From assembly GCA_023146675.1 (NCBI GenBank), contig JAGLBQ010000086.1, positions 1 to 27,520 of the forward strand: a DNA stretch of 27,520 nt, read 5' to 3'. A program made the translations under genes and the position numbers. The notes beneath the pieces were generated by a model. It was not told the origin of the DNA, made no database searches, and saw nothing but the letters and a program-made list of their open reading frames with translations. Within the stretch, counting starts at the first letter, position 1. Each line of letters starts with the position of its first letter. Positions 1-6,553 of the stretch are shown piece by piece. The DNA comes from Cocleimonas sp. GTDB taxonomy: Bacteria; Pseudomonadota; Gammaproteobacteria; Thiotrichales; Thiotrichaceae.

Positions 1-41
1 GTGCGCAACCGTTAAGATTTATTAGTGTTATTTATGCAATT

Positions 42-70
42 AAAAAGGCTACCGTTTGGTAGCCTTTTTT
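42..70 (+). terminator. Intrinsic terminator of an upstream gene
   Basis: An A-run is followed by a perfect 7-bp stem (GGCTACC at 47-53, GGTAGCC at 58-64) with a GTTT loop, then six T. This is a textbook rho-independent terminator. The first 15 bases read V-R-N-R-stop in frame 1 and may be the tail of the gene it serves, but too little is present to call that gene. The A/T symmetry means it could act in both directions. Confidence 0.85.
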
Positions 71-224
71 GTTTTCACAGCAAAATAATTACACTGTAAT
101 GCATCAATTCCTGCAAAGATAACGGTATCCTCCTGTGGCAATTTGAAAAGTACTGTCTTTAATACCGCTAATTATAACGACATCTCAACAAATTGACACG
201 AATTGCTACAAAATCTATAGACAT

Positions 225-247
225 AAAAAACCCGCTAGAGTGCGGGC
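225..247 (-). terminator. Intrinsic terminator downstream of tRNA-Ser
   Basis: Read on the minus strand, a CCCGC/GCGGG stem with a 6-nt loop is followed by a run of T. It lies about 35 bases beyond the 3' end of the tRNA-Ser gene, where a terminator for a single-gene tRNA transcript is expected. Confidence 0.75.
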
Positions 248-282
248 TTCAGTACGTTCGCAGATGGTAGCGAACTGTGTCT

Positions 283-372
283 TGGCGGAGAAGGAGGGAT
301 TCGAACCCTCGGTACGGATAAACGTACACACGCTTTCCAAGCGTGCTCCATCGGCCACTCGGACACTTCTCC
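283..372 (-). tRNA. tRNA-Ser (anticodon GGA)
   Basis: On the minus strand the 7-bp acceptor stem GGAGAAG/CTTCTCC encloses a complete class II tRNA. It has an anticodon stem CACGC/GCGTG with loop TTGGAAA (anticodon GGA, reading UCC/UCU), a long variable arm (stem GTACG/CGTAC) typical of tRNA-Ser, a T-arm GAGGG-TTCGAAT-CCCTC, discriminator G and an encoded CCA. The length is about 90 nt with CCA. It stands alone between intergenic sequences and has its own terminator at 225-247. A weak possible promoter lies upstream (TTGTCT at 443-438, TATAAG at 422-417), but its 15-bp spacing is suboptimal. Confidence 0.97.
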
Positions 373-575
373 TAGGTTTCACTTTTCTTAAGCAAGGAAA
401 ATGAAAGGTTGCGAAGCTTATATTAGTTTTAGCGATTAGACAAGTATTTGGAAGTTTCTAAAGAGTGAAATCTATGAGTGCTTGTTATCTGTCTAATCAA
501 TTATATTTTTTAAACACTTGCATCAATTACTTTTATAAGCGGTTCTTAATTCATGATAAGTATGCCTTTTTTGCT

Positions 576-604
576 TTGCTTAATTTTTCCTTCTCCTCTA
601 GAAT
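576..604 (+). promoter_or_regulatory. Candidate sigma-70 promoter for the OmpA-domain gene
   Basis: TTGCTT (576-581) and TAGAAT (599-604, 5 of 6 to consensus) are separated by 17 bp. The predicted start near 611 gives a leader of about 25 nt ending in the GGAAGA ribosome site before the ATG at 636. The rest of 373-575 shows nothing recognisable. Confidence 0.45.
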
Positions 605-635
605 GGTGTAAATCACCACTACATGGAAGAATGCA

Positions 636-1649
636 ATGTCAAAGGATAAAGACAGTACTACTTTGCAGGAATATTTTATCTCAGGAATAGTTATCCTATT
701 CTTTGGGCTTCTTTATTTATTTTTATCAAATGATTTCAATGTTGGTTCAAGCAAGGATAACTTGTTACCAACCCTTTTTGTTGCTCAAACCGCACCGCCT
801 AATAGTCTAGCTGATAGACTTTCTGCTAATGATTTAGATGAGCCCGAGAATCAAGACGATAACAATCGTAAAAAAGCAGATGCTTCTTCAACCAAGGATA
901 GCTCTGAAACTGCACTAAAATCCCCGACTCAAGCTAATGCGATTCCCCCAAAAGATCCTGCCTCTCAACAAGTAGCCACAATGGATGCTTCTGATAAAGA
1001 GGTGCAAGAGCCTCAACAACCAACATCAGTAGAGATTAATCCTACTCCAGCAGCAATAGAGGAAAGCGAACCAAAATCACAGTTTCAACCACAAGTAGAC
1101 CCAGAACCAACGACTCCATCAGATGGAGGAGTCCGCTTAGATGATACTAAAGCGAATGACGCTAAAGCAGAGGAAGAAACTGATGTTACTTCACAAGATC
1201 CTGACGGTCTAATCTATAAGCTTCCAAATGGCAAAACAGTTGAGATTGCAAAAAATGGTTTTGAAAATAATCTCAAGCAAGCTATCAATAATGGTGATGT
1301 TGGCAAACCTATTATTTTTGATCGCGTCTATTTTGATTCAGGGTCTTCTAAGCTTAAGAAACAATCTGATTATCAAATACAAGCAACAGCCGCTCTACTA
1401 AATACCCATAAAGAAATTAATATTGCCATTCGAGGTCACTCTGATAATAAGGGGTCTCCTAAAAATAACTCTATTTTGTCTCTACTTCGTGGTGGAAGCA
1501 TGAAAAAAGCATTAACCGATTTAGGTATTGATCCGAGCCGAATACAGATTGAAGGTCTTGCTGATCAAGAGCCAGTTGCATCAAATAAAACCAAACGAGG
1601 ACGCAGGAACAACCGCAGAATTGATTTAGTTATTAAGGGGAAGAGTTAG
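636..1649 (+). CDS. Inner-membrane-anchored OmpA/MotB C-terminal domain protein
   Basis: This 337-residue protein has one N-terminal transmembrane helix (about residues 12-31) with no cleavage site. A long acidic, Pro/Gln/Ser-rich low-complexity linker follows (about 50-190), then an OmpA-like peptidoglycan-binding domain (about 225-334). Within that domain GHSDNKG (267-273) and the closing NRRID (326-330) match the family's conserved GHTDxxG and NRRxx motifs. The usual Ser-x-x-Arg-Ala segment reads S-L-L-R-G-G, a mild departure. The layout predicts a periplasmic domain tethered to the inner membrane and reaching the cell wall. The linker would span the periplasm. The ATG at 636 is chosen over those at 623 and 631 because GGAAGA sits 5 nt upstream. 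Its exact role is unknown; no MotA-like partner is adjacent. Confidence 0.85.
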   Translation: MSKDKDSTTLQEYFISGIVILFFGLLYLFLSNDFNVGSSKDNLLPTLFVAQTAPPNSLADRLSANDLDEPENQDDNNRKKADASSTKDSSETALKSPTQANAIPPKDPASQQVATMDASDKEVQEPQQPTSVEINPTPAAIEESEPKSQFQPQVDPEPTTPSDGGVRLDDTKANDAKAEEETDVTSQDPDGLIYKLPNGKTVEIAKNGFENNLKQAINNGDVGKPIIFDRVYFDSGSSKLKKQSDYQIQATAALLNTHKEINIAIRGHSDNKGSPKNNSILSLLRGGSMKKALTDLGIDPSRIQIEGLADQEPVASNKTKRGRRNNRRIDLVIKGKS

Positions 1650-1712
1650 CCTTAATTAAACGCGAAAGAACAAGCCCCTTAGAAAGATCCATAGCATCGT
1701 TATCTTTCGACA

Positions 1713-1740
1713 TTGAAAAATCATAACTATTTAGTACAAA
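1713..1740 (+). promoter_or_regulatory. Candidate promoter for the mechanosensitive-channel-like gene
   Basis: TTGAAA (1713-1718) and TACAAA (1735-1740) are separated by 16 bp and lie about 45 nt before the start codon. A 7-bp inverted repeat (GAAAGAT 1682-1688, ATCTTTC 1702-1708) lies just upstream. It has no T-run, so it is not a clear terminator. Confidence 0.35.
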
Positions 1741-1783
1741 TCTAGGTAGTTACAAAACATCTTACTAAACACGGAGTATTATC

Positions 1784-2929
1784 ATGGACGGTATTTTATC
1801 GACTATAACAGGAAGTCTGGGATCGCTAGGTTCTGGTAAATTAGGTCATGCCCTAATTGGGTTATTGATCCTGATTATTGGTCTATTGGTTGTTAAATTT
1901 ATAGCGGGAATCTTTAAGAAAATATTAAATAATGTTGGTTTTCTTGAGCGTACTAATCTTGCAATGCCAATAGCTTCGCTGATCAAGGCTATATTAACCA
2001 TTTTTGTTTTAATGGCTGTCTTACAACACTTTGGTTTAACGGATGTATTGGCTCCATTGAAAAGTATGGTCAATAAGTTTCTTGCTGCTATTCCAAATAT
2101 TATTGGTGCTGGTGTTATTGGTTATGCGGGCTGGGTTATCGCTAAAATTCTATCTGAGTTAGTCGGTGTTGCTCTGAATAAAGTCGATCGTAGTTTATTA
2201 GAGAAGACGGGTAATGACAGTATTAAAATTTCTAAAATCGGCAGTTCATTTATGTTTGCTGCCATTTTACTACCAATTGCGGTTGCTGCACTTGGTGTCT
2301 TAAATATCCCCGCAATTACTGTTCCTGCTTCTGACATGATCAATAAACTAATGGCTGCTATTCCAAATATTATCGGAGCAGGCATTATTCTAGTGGTTGC
2401 CTATTTTGTTGCTAAGTTTGTGATTTCAATACTATCCTCAATCCTTGATGGACTGAATATTAATTCAATGCCCGCAAAGCTAGGCATGCAAAGTGTATTT
2501 TCCGAGACTTTCACACTAACAAAATTTATTGGCGCTACCATTATGTTTTTCTCAATGCTAACGGCTATAATAGCGGCTGTTAACACCTTGGGAATTGATA
2601 TTATTTCTGACATTTTTGCAGAAATACTACTGTTCGGTGGTGGCATTCTTGTTGGTGGTATTATTCTTATTATAGGCAACTTCCTAAGCTCACTGGCTTA
2701 TATTAAGTTATCCGCATCAAATCCAACACTTGCTGGGGTTGCGCGTATAGCAATACTTGGTTTAGTCTTAGCGATGGGTCTAAGAGCAATGGGTCTTGCT
2801 GACAATATCGTTAATATGGCATTTGGCTTTACGATTGGTGCGGTAGCGATTGCAGCCTCACTCGCCTTTGGTTTCGGTGGTCGTGATGCAGCAAAAAAGA
2901 TTGCTAATAAATGGGCTGATAAGTTTTAA
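1784..2929 (+). CDS. Mechanosensitive ion channel family protein with TM-helix repeats
   Basis: This very hydrophobic 381-residue protein has at least eight predicted membrane segments. It carries an obvious internal duplication: residues 95-110 and 185-200 read M-[VI]-N-K-[FL]-[LM]-A-A-I-P-N-I-I-G-A-G, each followed by a further hydrophobic segment. This is the hallmark of the 'conserved TM helix' family (PF05552) found in proteins annotated as small-conductance mechanosensitive channels. The classical MscS beta domain is not seen, and the C-terminus is Gly/Ala-rich followed by a short Lys-rich tail. The GGAG ribosome site has an 8-nt spacer to the ATG. The likely role is osmotic pressure release or another membrane conductance in the inner membrane. 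Its closest function cannot be settled from sequence alone. Confidence 0.8.
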   Translation: MDGILSTITGSLGSLGSGKLGHALIGLLILIIGLLVVKFIAGIFKKILNNVGFLERTNLAMPIASLIKAILTIFVLMAVLQHFGLTDVLAPLKSMVNKFLAAIPNIIGAGVIGYAGWVIAKILSELVGVALNKVDRSLLEKTGNDSIKISKIGSSFMFAAILLPIAVAALGVLNIPAITVPASDMINKLMAAIPNIIGAGIILVVAYFVAKFVISILSSILDGLNINSMPAKLGMQSVFSETFTLTKFIGATIMFFSMLTAIIAAVNTLGIDIISDIFAEILLFGGGILVGGIILIIGNFLSSLAYIKLSASNPTLAGVARIAILGLVLAMGLRAMGLADNIVNMAFGFTIGAVAIAASLAFGFGGRDAAKKIANKWADKF

Positions 2930-2951
2930 TAAATCCTAAATTTCAGATCTG

Positions 2952-2980
2952 AAAAAGCCCAGTCTTATGCTGGGCTTTTT
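2952..2980. terminator. Bidirectional intrinsic terminator between convergent genes
   Basis: The stem GCCCAG (2957-2962)/CTGGGC (2970-2975) has a 7-nt loop and is flanked by A5 on the left and T6 on the right. It serves the channel-like gene on the plus strand and could also stop the ParB-like gene from the minus strand. Confidence 0.85.
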
Positions 2981-3073
2981 TGTAGTTATTTCTTGCAATA
3001 GCGTACATTGGAATAGCTCATTGCAGCTTAGCTTGTCGAGCATCGCGAGATAAAATGTTACCCAACACTTTTA

Positions 3074-3961
3074 CTAAGAGTCCTCAAACATTTGAAAATA
3101 ATGATCCAAGTTATTTTTTAGCTCGCGCATTTCCTTATTAATTTGCTGCTGTTCAGGTCCATTGTATTTCAACTCTTCCAGCAATATACGTGATAAATTC
3201 TTATTCATTCGCTTTAACGGACTTTTAATTAAGATATATTCTTTAGGTAAAGGAACAATGCTTTTAGATTCTTCGGTAGCGGCTTCCACCCCCCCTTTTT
3301 TAGCTGCACGTATAATTTTTCTCGCTTCTTTTACCGTTTTATCTGCAATCAGAGGCAGAACATCTTCCTGAATATCCTTATCCAGCGTAATAATGGCATT
3401 CGTTTGAGTGGCATTTAATTCACCTGATCCGCGCGCTGTTTTTACAGCATCAGATGCCAACTCATCCCGTTTAATCGCACTTTTAATCACCGATTTTGAA
3501 AGCCCTGTCTTATCAGCAGTAATCGCTGCAAAAGAATCAGTATCAAGTTTATCCTTCTCTTTTTGCTTCTGTTTGTTTTCAGGGCTTAGCTCTTCGCTAG
3601 ATAAATCAATTTTAATCGCAGATGGATGTAGCTGCTCATAAATATCCCTCCCTCTATTTAAACACTTCTCAAATTCTAATTTACTCAAGGGTGTGCGCAC
3701 TAGGTTTTCATCAATAGATATCAACTCTTGTTCAAGTGAGTCACCCTCAACAATATGTACGCTAACCTCTGTCCAACTTAACTCAGATAGCGCTTGATAA
3801 CGTCGTGCTCCCGCTAGTAATTCATTATCACTATTAACAGTAAGTGGGTTAATTAGCCCAACCTTTTCAATGCTTTTTTTAAGTGTTTCCACATCCGTAT
3901 TAACTCTTAAATACTGGCTATTTCTTTTTATATCGGCTAGCGGTAGCATGGCTAAGTTCAA
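3074..3961 (-). CDS. Orphan ParB/Sulfiredoxin-fold protein
   Basis: This 295-residue protein has an N-terminal ParB-like domain (about 3-95) with the signature GARRYQAL (51-58, cf. the G-E-R-R-x-x-A box) and ENLVR (85-89, cf. ENIxR). A helix-turn-helix-like segment follows at about 147-165 (T-G-L-S-K-S-V-I-K-S-A-I), then a charged C-terminal part. ParB proteins bind DNA sites and hydrolyse CTP, but there is no ParA gene or recognisable parS here, so a chromosome-partition role is not supported. It may instead be a phage- or plasmid-derived regulator. The start codon is TTG at 3961: AAGGA at 3973-3969 is 7 nt upstream, whereas the in-frame ATG at 3949 lacks a ribosome site. Repeats at 4021-4120 could be its operator. 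Confidence 0.75.
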   Translation of the reverse strand: MNLAMLPLADIKRNSQYLRVNTDVETLKKSIEKVGLINPLTVNSDNELLAGARRYQALSELSWTEVSVHIVEGDSLEQELISIDENLVRTPLSKLEFEKCLNRGRDIYEQLHPSAIKIDLSSEELSPENKQKQKEKDKLDTDSFAAITADKTGLSKSVIKSAIKRDELASDAVKTARGSGELNATQTNAIITLDKDIQEDVLPLIADKTVKEARKIIRAAKKGGVEAATEESKSIVPLPKEYILIKSPLKRMNKNLSRILLEELKYNGPEQQQINKEMRELKNNLDHYFQMFEDS

Positions 3962-4358
3962 GGGATTTTCCTTTTAAAATGAGTAAGGGGTAAAGTCAGC
4001 GCGCGTTATTGTAGGCAAAACAAAGTGATGTTGCTATGAGAATCTGTCAAAAAATTATGACGTGCTTTACCGTGTTTTATAACCACTGTAACGGGTGTGA
4101 TTCAAAGTGTGAGAATCTGTATCCACAAGAATAAAGAAAAATATTAAAAGTGAGTGAAGAACAAGATAGCACTAAAACGACTCATCTTTTGGCATCTCCA
4201 CTTGTCTCATAAAAAACGATCAGAATTTAATCGATTAAATTCGCTCGTTTATCTGTGTTGACCTGCTTAAAAAACTCCCTAACTGTTACTAATAGATTTA
4301 CGACAAAAGATCATTTTTTGCTCTAAATAAATCATAAAAAATAATTTTAGGAGTTTCT
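3962..4358. promoter_or_regulatory. Divergent regulatory region between parB-like and peroxidase genes
   Basis: This 397-base gap has no supportable gene. It holds three things. First, a perfect -35 TTGACA on the minus strand (4050-4045) toward the parB-like gene, but with a poor -10. Second, two copies of TGAGAATCTGT (4037-4047 and 4110-4120), each preceded by CAAAGTG. Third, a long palindrome at 4214-4250. A TTGACC at 4258-4263 could be a -35 for the peroxidase gene but lacks a convincing -10. Confidence 0.5.
4214..4250. repeat. Long palindrome upstream of the peroxidase gene
   Basis: The core 4223-4242 is a perfect 20-bp palindrome centred on ATCGAT (GAATTTAATC/GATTAAATTC). It is extended by AAACGA (4214-4219) and TCGTTT (4245-4250) across a 3/2-nt interior gap. 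It could be a regulator-binding site for the gene at 4359. On the minus strand it is followed by six T, so it could also act as a terminator in that direction. Confidence 0.7.
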
Positions 4359-5876
4359 ATGAATCATCTAACCACTCTATTTGCATTTACTGTGCTGGCT
4401 TCTTCAATGACGGCATGCCAGTCAACCACTTCAGAGTCAATATTGCCTGTTAATAATAACAGTTCTGTTGATAAGCAACTTAAACAAATTATAGCTAAAC
4501 ATCGCTTAACAGGTGATGCGATGCAAGGTCGTCGTACGTCCGATATAGAAAGCCCTCAGGCACAATTAGGTATGCGTCTTTTCTTTTCCAAATCATTGGG
4601 AGGTGATCAAGATTCTGCCTGTGTTACCTGCCATCATCCTGCGCTTGGTGGTGGTGATAATCTTTCATTATCAATTGGGGTAGCGGCGGAACGTCCAGAA
4701 CTTCTAGGAGAAGGTCGATTAGTTGATACAAACTCTCAGCTTAATGGTGTGCCATCTGTACCAAGAAATGCACCAACAACGTTTAATATAGCCGCATGGG
4801 ATGAGGTGTTATTTCATGATGGGCGTGTGGAAAGCTTAGGAAAAACACCTGCTGCTGGAGGTAATGATCAGCAAGGCATTCGCACGCCTGATGTTGCTTT
4901 TGGTCTTGCTGATCCACTTTCTGGGGATAATCTTGTGATGGCTCAGGCTCGCTTCCCTGTTACTTCTCCTGAGGAGATGAAAGGATTTGTTCATGAAACG
5001 AAAAGTAATGAAGAAATACGTGAATATTTAGCCAGCAGAGTAGGTGATTATGATGAAAATCATGGTGGCTTGGTTGTGCCCAGCTATTGGCTAAAACAGT
5101 TTCAACAGGTTTATCAAGCGCCTACTGCCTCAGCAGAAACATTGATTACAGAGCAAAATATTGCATCGCTTATTGCTAGTTATGAACGTTCACAAGTGTT
5201 TACGAATACGCCTTGGCGACGTTATATCGAAGGTGATAAAACCTCACTTTCTGCATCAGCAAAAGCGGGAGCTGTCTTATTTTATACATCGAAGCAAAAA
5301 GGCGGTGCAGATTGTGTTGCTTGCCATCGTGGTGATTTTTTTACCGATGAAAAATTTCATAATATAGCGACACCACAGATTGGTAATGGTAAAGGCAATG
5401 GTGCAGATGGTAGTGCTGATTTTGGACGCTTTCGAGAAACGGGTAGTGAAACAGATAAATATGCGTTTAGAACACCTACCTTATTAAATGTAGAAGTAAC
5501 AGGTCCATGGAGTCACTCAGGGGCGTATACCGAGTTAGAGGCAATGGTATGGCATCATTTAGATCCACGAGATGAGGTCACAAACTATGATATAACCCAG
5601 TTATCTCAGCCTAATATTGCTAATCTTGATAAAATACAAGCAAATACGCAGCCCGCGTTACAAAAGCTTGATGCTGATCGCAATGCAGGCTTGGCAGTAT
5701 TGCAATCTATTGATTTAAACGATAAACAGGTGATACAGCTAGTGGATTTTTTGCATACATTAACCGACCCTTGTGTGAAAAATAGAGCGTGTTTAGCAAA
5801 GTGGATACCTAAAGAAAACGAAGATCCTAATGGGCATCAATTAGATGCGGTGGATATGAATGGTGATAGTTTATAA
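4359..5876 (+). CDS. Di-heme cytochrome c peroxidase / MauG family lipoprotein
   Basis: This 505-residue protein has a lipoprotein signal ending in M-T-A-C (Cys20) and two c-type heme motifs, CVTCH (88-92) and CVACH (319-323). The spacing matches bacterial di-heme cytochrome c peroxidases, which reduce H2O2 to water with electrons from periplasmic cytochromes. The MauG-like subgroup instead oxidizes protein side chains. Family-typical segments include F-N-I-A-A-W-D, L-F-H-D-G-R and F-R-T-P-T-L-L-N-V. At 505 residues it is longer than the classical enzyme (about 330-350), with additions in the middle and at the C-terminus. It is probably anchored to a membrane facing the periplasm. The AGGAG ribosome site is 5 nt from the ATG. 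It appears monocistronic, with a strong terminator behind. Confidence 0.88.
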   Translation: MNHLTTLFAFTVLASSMTACQSTTSESILPVNNNSSVDKQLKQIIAKHRLTGDAMQGRRTSDIESPQAQLGMRLFFSKSLGGDQDSACVTCHHPALGGGDNLSLSIGVAAERPELLGEGRLVDTNSQLNGVPSVPRNAPTTFNIAAWDEVLFHDGRVESLGKTPAAGGNDQQGIRTPDVAFGLADPLSGDNLVMAQARFPVTSPEEMKGFVHETKSNEEIREYLASRVGDYDENHGGLVVPSYWLKQFQQVYQAPTASAETLITEQNIASLIASYERSQVFTNTPWRRYIEGDKTSLSASAKAGAVLFYTSKQKGGADCVACHRGDFFTDEKFHNIATPQIGNGKGNGADGSADFGRFRETGSETDKYAFRTPTLLNVEVTGPWSHSGAYTELEAMVWHHLDPRDEVTNYDITQLSQPNIANLDKIQANTQPALQKLDADRNAGLAVLQSIDLNDKQVIQLVDFLHTLTDPCVKNRACLAKWIPKENEDPNGHQLDAVDMNGDSL

Positions 5877-5881
5877 GTGAC

Positions 5882-5911
5882 AAAAAAGCCTATCGCAAGG
5901 ATAGGCTTTTT
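5882..5911. terminator. Bidirectional intrinsic terminator
   Basis: The 8-bp stem AGCCTATC (5887-5894)/GATAGGCT (5900-5907) has a 5-nt loop with A-run and T-run flanks. It lies between the convergent peroxidase and Sel1-repeat genes and can serve both. Confidence 0.88.
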
Positions 5912-5928
5912 ATTAGCAGATTTTTTGC

Positions 5929-6540
5929 TTAAATCTCAACCTGTTTTTCAGCCTTTTGTTTATATTCAAGTAATTTCTGCTTTCCCGCTTGCTTCTGTTG
6001 TGGCGTAATTTCTCGTGATATTTCAATCAAGACATCGGTTGCTAGTTTATATCCATTTTCCAGCGCACGTTTAAGCCAGAACCAAGATTCAGCTAGGTTT
6101 TTCTCTACACCTAGCCCTTTTTGATACATAACACCGATCATAAATTGGCTAGAGGCAACATTTTCATTCGCATCTTCTTGCCAGATTTTAAATGCTTTGC
6201 TGTAGTCTTGTGTCCAGCCTTTTTCTGAACCAAAAACAGTTCCTCCGTAATAGTATTTTAATGCCAGCAAATTACGCGCAGATTGAGACCCTGCCTTTGC
6301 TGCTTTGCTCCACCAAAAGGCGGTCTGTTTGCTATCACCTGCACGGTCTTTAATTTCACCCAGCATGACTTGTGCAGGGATATCATCTGCTTTCGCTGCT
6401 GTTGTACAGGGAATATCAGCTTGTTGATACAAGCCTTGATCAAAGAGTTGCTGACACTCTTTTGTAGATGCTGTCGCTTGAACAGTCATCGTTGCTGTGA
6501 GTGTGAGTAGACTAATGAAGGGGAGGAGTTGTTTAATCAT
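5929..6540 (-). CDS. Secreted Sel1-repeat (TPR-like) protein
   Basis: This 203-residue protein has a Sec signal peptide (cleavage near residue 24, A-T-A-S) and about three Sel1-like repeats (roughly 55-88, 89-126, 128-164). The third is the clearest (M-I-G-V-M-Y-Q-K-G-L-G-V...A-x-x-W-x-x-R-A). Cys29 and Cys45 could form a disulfide in the periplasm. Sel1 repeats are alpha-solenoid protein-binding modules. The gene lies 13 bp downstream of the large glycoside-hydrolase-like gene on the same strand and is probably co-transcribed, so it may scaffold or assist that secreted protein. The ribosome site is weak, consistent with translational coupling. Confidence 0.8.
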   Translation of the reverse strand: MIKQLLPFISLLTLTATMTVQATASTKECQQLFDQGLYQQADIPCTTAAKADDIPAQVMLGEIKDRAGDSKQTAFWWSKAAKAGSQSARNLLALKYYYGGTVFGSEKGWTQDYSKAFKIWQEDANENVASSQFMIGVMYQKGLGVEKNLAESWFWLKRALENGYKLATDVLIEISREITPQQKQAGKQKLLEYKQKAEKQVEI

Positions 6541-6553
6541 AAGAGAGTCTCAA

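Noticed and set aside
100..185. Open stretch on the minus strand that might be a protein fragment
   Set aside because: It is under 30 codons, bounded by stops, has no start codon or ribosome site, and resembles no neighbouring gene.
283..372. tRNA-Ser as an integration site for a mobile element
   Set aside because: No integrase gene, no direct repeat of the tRNA 3' end and no cargo-like genes were seen nearby.
1682..1708. Inverted repeat as terminator of the OmpA-domain gene
   Set aside because: The 7-bp stem has a 13-nt loop and no T-run after it.
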